Shown piece after piece: positions 23,741 through 36,305 of a stretch of 64,000 bases of DNA. This DNA comes from Trematomus loennbergii (lineage: Eukaryota; Chordata; Actinopteri; Perciformes; Nototheniidae): the NCBI GenBank assembly GCA_012861695.1, contig JAAOOA010000577.1:117001-181000 (forward strand). Reading direction: 5' to 3'. The notes beneath the pieces are model-generated. The model made no database searches. It was not told the DNA's origin and saw nothing but the letters and a program-made list of their open reading frames with translations. The stretch's first letter is position 1. Every line of letters begins with the position of its first letter. The translations under genes were made by a program, and so were the position numbers.

Positions 23741-23923
23741 AAGCCCTCTAATATCTTGATTATTTGAGAATTGCAATATCAGTCAAGCTAATTGCAATTA
23801 GTTCATCCCTGAATAATAGTATAAAACAAATATTTAGAATTCTAAAATAGTATAATGTCTGGCAGAGACCTCGATATTAATGTTTGGAAAACATTTTGTT
23901 CTTGTAAGCTAGTTTTGGTAGCT

Positions 23924-24395
23924 TTGTTGTGATTGGTCAACCGCTTAGAGATGTCCCGCCCCTTCGCCTATCACGTACATGTGTTGCTGTACGCTAGCCA
24001 ATAGGAGTGTGAGTGTTGCATAGTGATGTCACTATGTTTCAGAAGTAAAAAAGGAGTCCAATGGAGGCGTTTCAGACAGTGTGGGAGAAACTCAGGGATT
24101 TGTGCCTTTGCAGACCATTGACATGCACTAAAACCTACATTACATTACATGTCATTTGTTAGACGCTTTTATCCAAAGCATTCAGTTCTGTGGACAATCC
24201 CCACAGGAGCACTTTGGGGTGAAGTGTCTCAGGGACACAACGACATGCTGACTGCAGTGGGACTCAAACTTACTACCCCTGATTCGAGGTCCAGCACACT
24301 ATCCACTGAGCCAAAGCCTGCCTACCTTATATCCATTACAACAAGTACATTAGTTAGGGTAAGGGTTACAAAATAGTGGAAAAGACCACTTAAAG
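23924..24395 (-). mobile_element. family A MITE interrupted by a SINE
   Basis: In reverse, the left part matches 37608-37858: AGATGTCCCGCCCCTT, TACGCTAGCCAATAGGAG, AGGAGTCCAATGGAGG and CATGCACTAAAACCTA occur in the expected inverted order. After CCTA the sequence turns into the tail of a SINE (24137-24322). Beyond it a diverged remainder ends ACCACTTAAAG, so the SINE entered the MITE. Confidence 0.7.
24137..24322 (-). mobile_element. tRNA-derived SINE (minus strand)
   Basis: The reverse complement has the A-box region TGGCTCAGTGGATAGTGTG and the body GTGTCCCTGAGACACTTC, then CCAAAGTGCTCCTGTGG and the L2-type tail GCTTTGGATAAAAGCGTCT-like word, closed by an (ATGTA)n tract. It is a copy of the family best seen at 53034-53224. 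It interrupts a family A MITE. Confidence 0.82.
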
Positions 24396-24682
24396 ACCTC
24401 TGTTTGACTTCTATATATAATGTACATTTAGCAGCTTCATGTGGAAAAAGGGTAGTTATACCTCATGTTACTACATCCCCCCCATCCCCCCCATCCCCTC
24501 CAGCATGTCAGAAACCCTGAGAGGTTAATTATGTGGTGCATGACCTGTTTATTTATTTAACTCTGACCACATTTCCCACCTATTATCTGTTTACCGCGCA
24601 GCACGTCAGGAAGTGCGCTGAATCCTAATAAACGGGATTCCTCTGCAGCTCCCCACCGAAAGAGCTCTGGGAATAAGATATC

Positions 24683-24688
24683 AACACA

Positions 24689-24778
<90 letters not shown>

Positions 24779-24838
24779 ACACACACACACAACACACACA
24801 CACACACACACACCCACACACACACACACACACACCAA

Positions 24839-24920
<82 letters not shown>
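24683..24920 (+). repeat. (CA)n microsatellite
   Basis: About 240 bp of CA dinucleotide repeat with several single-base interruptions (CACCAC, CAACAC). The Cys/Val open frames on the opposite strand are by-products. Confidence 0.99.
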
Positions 24921-24922
<2 letters not shown>

Positions 24923-25350
24923 CACTTCAGAGGAACACACAGCGCTCATCTGACATCCACACAAACTCAGCTATTGGTAATCTGTGAATGTGAATTGAGG
25001 GAAATTTGAATGCGAAAGGCAATTGGTGAGAAGTGACTGCCGAGTTCCTACTGTACGCTTTCCATTCAGCACACACACACCTCATCAATGTCACTCAAGT
25101 CTGGTGGAAAGAAACTATAGCTCAGATAGCGGTAGCAGTGTTTGACTTTACAGCAGAGTTGCACTCATTGCATTCCTCTCGAGTTATATATACAAAATGA
25201 GTCATTGTGATCATATGTTTTCTCTATAGCTGAACATGGCCATGGAGTGACTCACATCTACCTCATGGGTAAGATCGCTGAGCACATCATAAGAACAACA
25301 TCTGCTGTTATACATATTCCACTTCCAAGAAACACTTACCAGATAATACC
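24921..25350. other. no gene recognised
   Basis: Single-copy-looking DNA between the CA repeat and the next dispersed element. Nothing could be supported. Confidence 0.3.
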
Positions 25351-26130
25351 AGCGGCTTAGATGAATACTTGATTCTGATTGGTCAATTTGGACGCTCCAG
25401 AGTTCTTTTATTTTGTGTACGCTGCTAAGCAAAGGAGACTAAGGAGAACAAAGGACTATTTGCAGTCATATCAATCCGCATAAGGAAACAACAGAAGAAG
25501 ACAGACAGGAAGTAAACATTAAAGGGAACAGCAGAAGAAGACAGACAGGAAATAAACACTAAAGGGAACAGCAGAAGAAGACAGACAGGAAGTAAACACT
25601 AAAGGGAACAGCAGAAGAAGACAGACAGGAAGTAAACACTAAAGGGAACAGCAGAAGAAGACAGACAGGAAGTAAACACTAAAGGGAACAGCAGAAGAAG
25701 ACAGACAGGAAGTACACACTAAAGGGAACAGTAGAAGAAGACAGAAAGGAAGTAAACACTAAGGGAACAACAGAAGAAGACAGAAAGGAAGTAAACACTA
25801 AAGGGAACAGCAGAAGAAGACAGACCGGAAGTAAACACTAAAGGGAACAACAGAAGAAGACAGAAAGGAAGTAAACACTAAAGGGAACAGTAGAAGAAGA
25901 CAGACAGGAAGTAAACACTAAAGGGAACAGTAGAAGAAGACAGACAGGAAGGGAACACTAAAGGGAACAGCAGAAGAAGACAGACAGAAAGTAAACACTA
26001 AAGGGAACAGCAGAAGAAGACAGAAAGGAAGTAAACACTAAAGGGAACAGCAGAAGAAGACAGAAAGGAAGTAAACACTAAAGGGAACAGCAAAGAAGAC
26101 AGACAGGAAGTAAACACTAAAGGGAACACT
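25351..26130 (+). mobile_element. family B element with 40-bp array, copy 1
   Basis: The left part GCGGCTTAGATGAATAC followed by GATTCTGATTGGTCAATT is shared with 57111 and 61385. The 40-bp array starts 135 bp later. This copy shows the array junction without the inverted-repeat insertion found in the copy at 61385-63180. The right end is not clear. Confidence 0.65.
25486..26130 (+). repeat. 40-bp purine-rich array, about 16 units
   Basis: Units run ACAGCAGAAGAAGACAGACA then GGAAGTAAACACTAAAGGGA. Variants include GAAAGG for GACAGG and GTAG for GCAG. The unit has almost no pyrimidine in its first half. The same unit forms the array at 62449-62980. Confidence 0.96.
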
Positions 26131-26969
26131 GTAACAGTAATCATGGTTCCCAGATTGTGATTTAAATTAAATAATGGATTATTGTAGCCAAACCAATCTA
26201 ACTGTTATCCTCCTGTGAGAAGATAAAATATCCTCGAGCGTCTAGAGAACATGTCGATGCTAATCAGCTGCTGTGGTACTCATCTGTTCACGTCACGTTA
26301 GATACAGTAATATCCACGAAGAGGCATCATCTTTTCGCTCTTTCATCGGCTCATGCTTTCATCTGCCTGACGAACGCTGACCACGATCTCACGATATCAC
26401 GTCACCCTCCAACCTTCACTAATGTTCACTAATGTTGACCTCCAAACGCCCTCCACCGCTGATCCTCCACGTGACGAGCCACACACTGCCTTACTAGCTG
26501 ATGCATTATAAATCAATTATGTTCTGCTCTGGAACCAATCTCCATCTAATCTTTCTTTTTCTCCAACATCCACTGAAACCATAACGATGACTGAGCTCCT
26601 TCGTCTGGGCTCATGTGGAGCGGCTACATCCCAGGATGCTCATAGATACTGAAGACACTGAAAACATTTGGGAAGTGTGTGAGATGAACATATTGCGTGG
26701 CAAAGGGAAGCCAATGCGAGCAGGAACACCCCTGTAGAAAGGCTCTGTTTGGGGTTAATCCACATGTTAAACACCATGTCCTGAGGATCCTCCATAACTG
26801 ATACACAATAATCAATCAATTCTTTTCAGGGACAACATGCAACTTCAGTATTTTGCATATTACACTGAATGGATAACAAAGCAGTAAATACACATTTAAA
26901 AAGTATAAAATGGTCAAAAACTGATAATTCCTAGACATTAAATCTTAGCGACTGAGCTAATATGACTGT
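26131..26969. other. no gene recognised
   Basis: Complex single-copy-looking sequence. No exon or element end was identified. Confidence 0.3.
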
Positions 26970-27359
26970 GGGTGTTTCTCAATGTCGAGGAAGTGTCCTC
27001 CAGAGCCACTATTTCAAGCATACTACGTCATCGAGTCCCGCCGAAGGACTGTTCCAATGTCCAGGCTCCTTGGAATTCTACCGAGTCGGAGTCCTTCGTA
27101 GCGAGAAATTTCGAGGCAGCATATGTGTATCCTCCGCGGTCTTAAAATCCCCACAATGCTTTGCGCACGGACCAATTTCCAAAAATATGTGTTGGAAGAT
27201 GTAAGGCGGGACCTCTCATATGACGCACACCTGCACACTTGCTCGCCTGTTCCACTCATCGTTCTCCAAATGCCAGGAAGGATTGTTGCCTAGCCTCTGA
27301 AGGAAGTGACTCGGAAGACTTGTCCTACCAAGGAAGCGTCCTCGACATTGAGAACACCC
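26970..27359. mobile_element. 390-bp MITE with TGT target duplication
   Basis: The left end GGGTGTTTCTCAATGTCGAG and right end CTCGACATTGAGAACACCC are inverted and almost perfectly complementary. The inner blocks GGAAGTGTCCT and AGGAAGCGTCC extend them. TGT flanks both ends (26967-26969 and 27360-27362). A three-base target would fit PIF/Harbinger-like elements, but the superfamily is open. There is no coding capacity. Confidence 0.85.
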
Positions 27360-27362
27360 TGT

Positions 27363-28271
27363 ATCTTCTTCCAATAACCTTGATCACACTGATTGGCACA
27401 CAACAGGAAGTGATGCACCTGCTATTAAAAGAAACCAGGACACCAAACATGGCCATTTATTTCAATAAAAGCTAAAAATGGCTTGTACCTTGCAGAGATA
27501 CAATCTGTCTTTGATAAGTCAACAGGGAGCTTAATACTTCAAACCGCGTGTTGAATTTGACACGTTTAATGAGAGGCCTAAACCACAGGAATATGTTTTT
27601 AATGTGATCCACTACGAGCTCCAGTGTTCGGAGAGTTGTTGCTCCCACCATCATTTACCAAGAGGAGCATCGGGGCCATTAGGCGCGTCTTGTATTTGAC
27701 TTTGTGATGTTTAACAACGCATGGGAGCCGGAGCAGGTGCCGGAGTCATTATTCCACTGCCCTTTAAACCACAAACCACACACACTTACAAAACCACACA
27801 CACACACACACACAGAGGTGACAGACTAGCCCACCCACGTGCAGGCGATGTGATCAGACATTCTGCATGACAGCTGTGTGTACGAGAGGAGAAATTGATG
27901 CCGAGGGATCGGCTAAATCCAGCCCGCTATCGGCACAGGACACATGATAAATCCTTGGGCTTTAAAAAGTGTCCTCCAACCCCTTTCAAATCGAGTCACA
28001 GCGAAGGAATTCAAAAACCTCGCCTGCAGCTACTTCAACTCCAATTCTGACGGAGGAACTGAAGGCACTTGAGGAACTGAAGGCACTTGGGCAAATATGG
28101 TGTCCAGAGGTTAAGTTGAAACATGGCAGGATGCAGGATGCGGCCTCACAAGGTCTTTACACATCCTCCCTCCGGTGTGTTTACAGTCAAAGAAGTGTCA
28201 TATTCAGTGCCTCACATTCCTCTGTTCTCCTGTACTTAATCAGTGTATACATCATGTGAGCGCATCCTTAA
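27363..28271. other. no gene; short CA tract near 27780-27815
   Basis: Mostly single-copy-looking DNA. A short (CA)n lies near 27780-27815 and a 21-bp direct duplication around GAACTGAAGGCACTTG at about 28055-28090. Confidence 0.4.
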
Positions 28272-29607
28272 AGCTCCCATGTCATGCTTTTCCGGTTATT
28301 ACCCGTCCCCTTGTGTGTTATGAAGGTTTGTATGCATGTAAACGGTGTGCAGGCCCTGGGGCCGTCACACTCTTCTATAACACAGTTGTAGCTACAGTTC
28401 GGTTAGTTAGCGTTGAAGGAAAAAGATATGATTCTACACTGTATGAAGTAAACATGTATTGTTTGAACTGTTTTATGTAATCACAACGGTTTGGGTAATT
28501 ATATATATAAATAGGAATGTTATTCTTACTTTCCAAACTCACTGATCCAGAGATTCTGTGTTTCATACACCAACCTTGCCTGGGTTTCACCCCTAAAAGC
28601 AGATGTCGTCATTAAGGTCGTTAAAGACAAACATTACATCCTTCTTATCATTCCTAAGAGCCAGATGCTGTTTTTAAGTCTTAAAGACATCGTTAAATAG
28701 GTGAAGAAGAGCGTGGTGGAGATAGGGTGAAGATAAACGTTGACTTTTGACCTAGTGTGGCTTGGGATCTCACTCTCTGGGCAGACCTCTAATTGAACCC
28801 GGCCAGAAGCGAATCCAGCCAATCAGGGCACTTGGGGGAGGTGGTCAGTTTAAACAGCTCCTCCCCAGGGGCTCTCTGATTCGCTTGGGAGGAAAATGGG
28901 AAGGAACAATTCAACACATCTCCGCCCCAAAATAGGGATATGTATACGGTTGTTTTTGAGTGTAAAATGCTTCTGGTTTGTTGAAAGCTGGTGCTAGAAG
29001 ACGGTAAACCGCATCATAAACCTGGAGTCCATACTTCTCGTTTTCTGAAAGCTGGTCTGTCTACCTGTAAAACCGCATCACGAACTGAAGCCCGGGGTAC
29101 TCGAGTACTCTGTATAACTTGTATATGTGTTTGGTTTCCTACTAGAAGTAAACTCAGATAATTTGTTATAACTTTGATTCCGGTGTTTTCAATTCCTTTC
29201 TTATTTTAATAGAGATTTCAGCCTCATCCAACGAACGGCGCGTAGCAGAGGTGTTCTATCCCAACAGCGTATAAAATATACGGCTGTACCGACGCCATGA
29301 TAAGACTGATGTTCCGCTGAGAGCAGCCGCACTGTTAGACATGGGCGGAGCCTCTCTGGTGGTTGACTAATCAGAACAGAGTGGCCGAGCTGACCAATCG
29401 GAGCACACTAGGCTCACAGGGAGGGGGGGGGTAAGAGCTCCAACGAGTCGTTTAGTGGAGAGAGTGAATACTGCTGAATACACATGCTTTACAGAGATGC
29501 TGTATGCGAAACCAATGTGAGTTTGGAACAATGCACAGTATACATCTATTTTAGTATACCTCAACAATGTAATTATGATCAGTGGAAATGGCCATGACAT
29601 GGGCCCT
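28272..29607. mobile_element. TTAA-flanked element, family C, 1.3 kb
   Basis: TTAA at 28268-28271 and 29608-29611 brackets inverted ends AGCTCCCATGTCATG and CATGACATGGGCCCT. The right 190 bp match 49565-49756 closely (GAGATGCTGTATG, GAAACCAATGTGAGTTTGGA). The left part matches 49030 onward (GGTTATTACCCGTCCCCTTG). The interior holds two diverged copies of a roughly 65-bp block with GAAAGCTGGT and AACCGCATCA at about 28980-29095. No transposase is visible. Confidence 0.85.
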
Positions 29608-29611
29608 TTAA

Positions 29612-32163
29612 GTATTCTCTGTTCAAAAACTGTGTACAAAAGCAGCCACGTTAGCAAAGTATGCCTCTGTTGCTAGATTAGCATTTCTTTATTAGGATTT
29701 CAGAGCAAATGTTTCGTTTTGACAAGCCCCAAAGTATTTATTTGTATTCTATTATTTAAATCCCCTCAAAAAAAGAAATGAAAATACTTGAATAAAATCC
29801 TTAAAAATATGCAAAATCACAATACAGGAAATGCTAATGAAAGAAACTACATATATACGTTAGATCAGAACTGAAACGACTCGGAGTCATTTATGGTGCC
29901 GTTTTCATGCGTTGGTGCAAACACTAACAAATATGCATTAAAGAACGAGCAAAACAAATATAGTTGGTCGTGAGTTCTGTAAATGATGAATTTTATTTAG
30001 CGCACAATTCAAGCTGTGACAGCGCAGGATTTAAAAAAAGAATAAGTTTCAGTAATCAGAGATAAATCCCACCTTGTTGTAAAGTTGGCAAAGGTTGGAA
30101 GAATTACATGATGTATTTGTTGTGGAAGAAACATTTATCTGGTGTGGAAGAAACACTCAAATACAGACACCTCGTGCTATGGGTGGTTTATAAACAGAAA
30201 CTAGTACAAAGAGTCATTCATGAAGTCTGCTGCATGTTTGGTCTTTTAAGGACTTCCTTGGCTTCAATGGATGATGTGACTGTTGAATAGTATATTAATA
30301 TACTTGTTAAGAAAAACAGGCCCCTAACTTATAAAACAACACATGTTTTATTCATTTCTTTGCATTCTACAAATTCTGAACGGTTTGTGCAAAATTCCTG
30401 CTTTGGAGATATTTCCATCTGCACTGTCTTTCTGTCATCTATTCTTAGTTAGATATCAGGTGCATGAGAACAAGTGCACCATCAAAGTCTGAAACGGCCT
30501 AGAAATGGAAGCGACAGCCAAGCAGCCGTCTCCATACGTCACGGCATCTTACAGACAACATCTATCAGGCAATCTATCGAATTTCCCTCGGGACGAACCT
30601 GATTCTGAAATCCTATTTAACCCGGGGATAGCTTTGTGTCAAACTCAGATGTACACCGGCCCCCTGGAGAGATGCAATGCACGGCTCCATGTGGCATTCA
30701 GGGGCTTTCTATACATGGCAGCCACTTTTCTTGATAGGCTTGTTTGATTGATAAAAAATAATATACCCAAAGAGACTGGAGCCAATAAATAAAACTAGCA
30801 GGGAGCGCGGCGAGGCGACAATGGTTTTCTAATCTGCTGGTGATGAGTTAGGTCACCGGCGATGATTAAAGTGAAGGAGGGGAGGGGAAAGAACGTAGCA
30901 ACTGCTTTGGTTTTCTGTTTGCACCTTGATGAGATAAAGGGCCGTGAGCACGCTGAATGGAGAGGCGCACCTTAATCCCTGATTTACGGCCTTTGGCACC
31001 CGTTGATTGAAAAGAGGAGCACATCATGGCTGATCTGCCTAACAAGGCACGGGTAAAGGGGAGATTAAGGTGTGTGTGTGGTGTGTGTGTGTGTGTGTGT
31101 GTCGTCTAACTCAGTGAAGTTGTGGCACTGATAGAAGAATGAGGGAAAAAAGAGCACTGAGTAAACACAGCGTTGCAACATGCCCCCTGCTGAGCCCCTG
31201 TTTACACTTATAATGACTTCGATACGGACGTTTCCAAAGACGCTCACCCACGCACGCTAACACACACATCCAATTAAACAGGCAAGCTTGAGATAGGCAT
31301 GCTTTAAAAGCTCACAATCAGAGAAGACTGACTTAATTAAGACTCCTACGTACTGTATCTCTGATGGCATTTCATCTTTTTTCCGAGACCCCGCCAGCTG
31401 CACCCGGGGATCTTGCAACAACTTGCAACACCAACTCTTCGACAGAGTCCTGATTAGCCGCGGTTGCTAAGCTCCGTTTTCCAGTAAAAGAATGGTAAAT
31501 GTTATATATGACTGACGCCTCAATGTGAGGGATTCATAATTACCTTTTTTTAGACTTTCAAATGAACACATCACCGCAGGCTAGAGCCACAACCTGAGAG
31601 CTCAAAGACCCCCGAGGTGGGGAGATGTGCTCGAGCCCAGATGCTAATTGGTGTCCCCTTACGGAGTCCCCCTGATCTGATTAGAAGTTAAAGCATCTCT
31701 CATTGTCTATGAACACACATGAACACACACTCCGGAGAGGATGGTAAAGGCAGCCGCCACTGACTTATTTAAAAAGAATAACACAATTAATTGCATAGTT
31801 CAATTCACTAAATAAATACTTTATTTCATGTCATATTAAAATCGTTAAAATATGGCATGATTTAATACAGTTTTGTTTTATATGTTACACCAATGTGCAG
31901 ACAGATAACTATTCATGCGTTGTGACCGCAAGTGTTTGTTGTTTTTTGTGCCTAGGAACTAATGTTTGTTCAAGCAGTGGGACTGCGTGTTTTCTGTTGA
32001 TGTCTTTATTGACGCTCTGATGAAGTCCGTGACTTTAAGTTATTAGCAGAAAAATAACTTTCAAATAATCTCCTTTCAAGACAAGCGACCAGTGAGGTGT
32101 TTGTTTCATGTTCTCATGAGGGCGCCATGTCCTATTTTCCTTAATATACATATATATCAGGAC
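29612..32163. other. no gene; single-copy-looking DNA with a GT tract
   Basis: About 2.5 kb without transposon copies apart from a GT tract at 31070-31102. The part at about 30500-31480 is complex and GC-balanced and may hold conserved regulatory DNA, by texture only. No exon with flanking splice signals could be supported. Confidence 0.35.
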
Positions 32164-32481
32164 AGCAGAACGCGTACACATCTTCCAGCGCAGACTGAAA
32201 ACTCATCTCTTTCGACTCCACTCAAAATGAAAAGGGATAAAATGAAAAAATAAAAAGTACTTACATACTAACTAAGCACTTACACACTAACTAAGTACTT
32301 ACACACTAACTAAGCACTTATCTAAAGCCAGTTGAGTAGCACTTGAAATGTTCTGGCTCTATGAAACCTGATGTTCTTATATGATTCTGTTTTCTTCAAG
32401 TTTGTGTCTTCCTGGTCGAATGCACTTATTGTAAGTCGCTTTGGATAAAAGCCTCAGCTAAATGTAATGTAATGTAATGTA
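32164..32481 (+). mobile_element. L2-type LINE 3' end with C-terminal codons
   Basis: The first 60 bases read in one frame as RVHIFQRRLKTHLFRLHSK and then a stop, which is the usual last stretch of an L2-like reverse transcriptase protein. A short untranslated region follows and ends GTAAGTCGCTTTGGATAAAA and an (ATGTA)n tail. The same terminal words close the SINE copies in this window. Confidence 0.8.
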
Positions 32482-33307
32482 TGTGTAGCACACTATGCTA
32501 GCTATGCATATGTTGTTCGTTGGTGTAGTTCTCACGGCGTAAAGGAAGAGAACTACAAGTTTATAACTCCAAGATGAAACGCCTGTTTCAAAGAACCGAC
32601 CTGTGTTGGCGTCGTGAAGAACAGCCACTTTTGATTTGATGATTTGAGTCCTCCTGCTAGATTAGTACTATTTACAACGTTGATCTTGCTTAGTTTTCTG
32701 TTAATGAAGTTCATGTTTAAGATGTTCCATCTCTGAACAGATGTTCCATCTCTGAACTTCCTTGAAGAGAGATTATGTTTGTTTTTTTCGCCGTTGAGTT
32801 ACTGCATCGACATGTACCACCAGGAAGAGGCTAATCGTGCTAAAGTCGGCTAGCATGGTAGCAACGACTCACCCACCAACACCAGGAGAAGGATACACAA
32901 AGGATGCTGGGTAAGCCAAAGAGACAAGAGAAAACTGGGTCTAGATTTATAAAATCGAATTTAAAATAATTTTCGATGATGGAGACTGTAACGAATATTC
33001 GAAAAATCGAATAATTGCTGGCATCCCTAAGAATAGCAGCAAAAACACTGGAAATCTGATTATTTCTCCAAATACTCCTCTTTGGTCTACGTCTCTCAGG
33101 AGTGCAGGCTTAAAAACACACTTCAGTTCAAACCTTCACACAGTTTCTGTGAGCTTTAATATCCTCACACAAACTGAAATTAAATGTTAAAGAGGAAGGG
33201 CTTCACTGAAATATTAAAATTAGAAGTTAGAATAAAGAAGAAAGCCTCCAGAAACTAAAGGTAGGAATGTGAATAAAGTATGAATCCTCAGTAAACTTTC
33301 TGAACAT
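32482..33307. other. no gene recognised
   Basis: AT-rich single-copy-looking DNA between two LINE remnants. Confidence 0.3.
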
Positions 33308-34742
33308 GCATCAAGGCAAGGCAAGTTTATTTATATAGCACCTTTCAACACAAGCAATTCAAAGTGCTTTACAAAAATGGAAGACATTATGAAAATGGCA
33401 TTTAAAATCAGTCATTAAAAAGAAAATAAAAAATAAACATTAAAAGATGTAATAAAAGTTACAGTGCAGTTTAAGATGTGAATAGTTCAATTAAAAGCAG
33501 CGGCAAAAAGAAAGTCTTCAGCCTGGATTTAAAAGTAGTCAGAGTTGCAGCGGACCTGCAGGTTTCTGGGAGTTTGTTCCAGATATTTGGAGCATAATAA
33601 CTGAACTCCTCCATGTTTAGTTCTGACTCTGGGGACAGAAAGCTGACCAGTCCCTGAAGACCTGAGAGATCATTTAGCAGTAGGTCAGACATGTATTTTG
33701 GGCCTAAACCATTCAAAGCTTTATAAACCAGCAACAATATTTTGAAATCTATTCTTTGACACACAGGAAGCCAGTGTAAGGACTTCAGAACAGGAGTGAT
33801 GTGATCCACTTTCTTAGTGTTAGTGAGGACTCGAGCAGCGGCGTTCTGAATTAGCTGCAGCTTTCTAATAGATTTTTTAGTGAGGCCTGTAAAGACACCA
33901 TTGCAGTAGTCGAGTCTACTGAAGATAAAAGCATGGACAAGTTTTTCCAAATCCTGCTGTGACATTAGTCCTTTAATCCTAGATATGTTCTTTAGGTGAT
34001 AGTAGGCTGATTTAGTAACTGTTTTAATGTGACTGTTGAAACTCAGGTCAGAGTCCATGACTACACCTAGATTTCTGGCTTTATCTGTTGTTTTGAACAT
34101 TGCAGACTGAAGCTCAGCGCTAACTTTTATACGTTCTGCCTTGGCTCCAAAAACCATTACCTCAGTTTTATCTTTGTTTAATTGGAGAAAGTTCTGACAC
34201 ATCCAGTCATTGATTTGTTCAATGCACTTACTCAGTGTTTGAATTGGAGCATAATCTCCTGGTGAAATTGTTACGTAAATTTGTGTGTCATCCGCATAGC
34301 TATGGTAACTTATTTTGTTGTTTTTCATTATCTGAGCCAGTGGTAGCATGTAGATGTTAAAGAGAAGAGGCCCCAAGATGGAGCCTTGAGGTACCCCACA
34401 TGTCATATTTGTCAACTCAGATGTGTATTTACCTATAGAAACAAAGTTTTTTCTGTCCTTTAAGTAGGACTCAAACCAATTTAGAACTGTTGCCGAAAGT
34501 CCCACCCAGTTTTCTAGTCGGTCTAGTAATATGTTGTGGTCAACAGTGTCAAACGCAGCACTGAGATCTAATAATACTAACACTGAAGTTCTGCCACTGT
34601 CTGTGTTTAAGTGGATGTCATTGAAGACCTTTACAAGAGCAGTCTCAGTGCTGTGGTTTGGACGAAATCCTGACTGGAACACATCCAAACAGTTATTTAA
34701 ATGCAAGAAGTTACTCAACTGTTGAAATACAACTGAAGTGAA
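33308..34742 (-). mobile_element. 5'-truncated L2/CR1-like LINE
   Basis: In reverse orientation the element runs from a reverse transcriptase (33471-34718, open slightly further to about 34742) through a 160-bp untranslated region with TTTGTAAAGCACTTTGAATT to the tail ATAAATAAACTTGCCTTGCC. The same tail is at 395-572. The endonuclease and N-terminal polymerase are absent, so it is a truncated copy. The clade name rests on motif style. Confidence 0.88.
33471..34718 (-). CDS. LINE reverse transcriptase, C-terminal 415 residues
   Basis: This open frame is the only long, domain-bearing one in the window. It has FQSGFRPNHSTETAL at residues 14-28, the DLSAAFDTVDH block at 51-61, GVPQGSILGP at 108-117 and the catalytic YADD at 141-144. 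Thumb and C-terminal blocks typical of the family follow (FIFSRLDYCNG, LQLIQNAAARVL, HWLPV, FKSRLKTFF). It reads without a stop or shift to its natural end, so the insertion is fairly young. It has lost the endonuclease and its own promoter and cannot move by itself. The M used as start is internal; the frame runs about 8 codons further upstream into the truncation point. Confidence 0.88.
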   Translation of the reverse strand: MSNFLHLNNCLDVFQSGFRPNHSTETALVKVFNDIHLNTDSGRTSVLVLLDLSAAFDTVDHNILLDRLENWVGLSATVLNWFESYLKDRKNFVSIGKYTSELTNMTCGVPQGSILGPLLFNIYMLPLAQIMKNNKISYHSYADDTQIYVTISPGDYAPIQTLSKCIEQINDWMCQNFLQLNKDKTEVMVFGAKAERIKVSAELQSAMFKTTDKARNLGVVMDSDLSFNSHIKTVTKSAYYHLKNISRIKGLMSQQDLEKLVHAFIFSRLDYCNGVFTGLTKKSIRKLQLIQNAAARVLTNTKKVDHITPVLKSLHWLPVCQRIDFKILLLVYKALNGLGPKYMSDLLLNDLSGLQGLVSFLSPESELNMEEFSYYAPNIWNKLPETCRSAATLTTFKSRLKTFFLPLLLIELFTS

Positions 34743-36305
34743 GAGAAGTGCGTCAAAGTGAAGAGCTCGGCAGAACCTTCAAAGACAACATTATCTTGAT
34801 ATGATAGTATATAAAACCTTTCTGCTTTGAGGAGCATACAGGATACAGTTGGGGATAACAATCGGTGTTGAATTATACTTCATTTGGATAAAAACATCTA
34901 AAAAGCTCAACAATTTATGTTTCTTGGACTAAAAAGCAAATGAGTCAAAGCACTCTGTCCATCTGCTGAAGTGGGAGTGAAGTGGGCCCTCATGCTGAGT
35001 TTTAAAATGCTCCATTCATCCACTTGGCTGTTGACAATAACTTCAACTGTACAACCTCTCTGTGTATCAAACAGTCCATTAAACCCTACACACTCCATGC
35101 ATATCAGGTAGCTTTGTGAAATCAAATATGATGTCACCATGAGGCATTAGAAACGGGTAACAATCGATGCCAATAAGGTGGGCAGCGCTGGCAAATTCAA
35201 TGATTTCAAATTAAGGGTAATGCAATCGGGTGATCTAAAATAAATACTCCAATAGAAAAGGCAAGGCTCATGAGGAGGGATTTTTTTGCAGCGTCCTTTT
35301 CTAATTATAGGCTCACATTACTAAGAGGGAAGTCAGAGCCAGTGGGGAAACTCAGGTCGTATCACAATCAAAACTAAATCTAACACTAATGTATGTTGTG
35401 TTGCGGTTTTAATATTTGGATTTGATTGTATTTCCTTTTTATCACCAGTGTCTTTGACCACCTGAAAAAGCGCTTAGAAATGTATTATTATATGTATGTA
35501 TTATTATTATTATTAAATCAAAATGAAGCTTTGCATTATGGTATTTTCCTATATCCATATAAGATGGATGATAGGGATCAGAGCTCATATCATAACATTG
35601 ATTTATGAATAGAGAAGTAAAGACATGTCGTGATACCAGTTTTGATTTTGACGTTTTCTCAACATAATAATAATAATAATAATACATTTGATTTAACATG
35701 TGTCATATCTGTTTTTGTATTCCTATCTTTGTGTTTTCCCAGTTGTCTGTCCATGGCCTTATTGGTCCCATATATTCCCATTACCCTTGTGTCAGATTAT
35801 TGTATGTTATATATTGGAAAGTCTGTTCTGTTTTGCCTCACCTGGACGAAGCTATGATAAAAGGTATTTTCTGTTAAGTCTGTATGAAGTATATAAATGT
35901 TAGAATATGTATGCCTCTAGAGTAGAGCTTTAATGGCATACATATGGCAACACAAATGTCAGATCTATTTTGAACACTTTCACAGTTTCAGACTGAAATA
36001 ACGACAGGAAGTACACTGGTGTTCTCTGCAATGAAAGGTCAGACGATGGCAATGTGTTAGCAGTGAACAAAGGGCTTTGATTTGTTCCCTCTCTTTAAAC
36101 AAGTTTGAATAAGACTGTTAACTCTTTTCTAAAGAGAGGAGCATAACACTGACAAATGGGGCACGAGATGTTCTTGTTGATTCTGCTAAAACAGCTCAGC
36201 AATAATAGGGTTGATAATAACGCTTAAGTTGCATCTATCTAGATTTCTCCTCCAAGTCGAAGACCAGCCGTCTGACAGCCGTTCACATTTCTTTGTATCA
36301 TTAGC
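34743..36305. other. no gene; possible LINE tail near 35440-35520
   Basis: Mostly AT-rich single-copy-looking DNA. The words ACCTGAAAAAGCGCTTAGAA followed by (TAT)n near 35461-35515 look like a LINE or SINE tail of the type 'aagcgctatataaatgtattattatt'. A diffuse AAT/TTA tract lies at 35660-35685. Confidence 0.35.

Noticed and set aside
24557..24964. Cys/Val open frames
   Set aside because: Translation of (CA)n.
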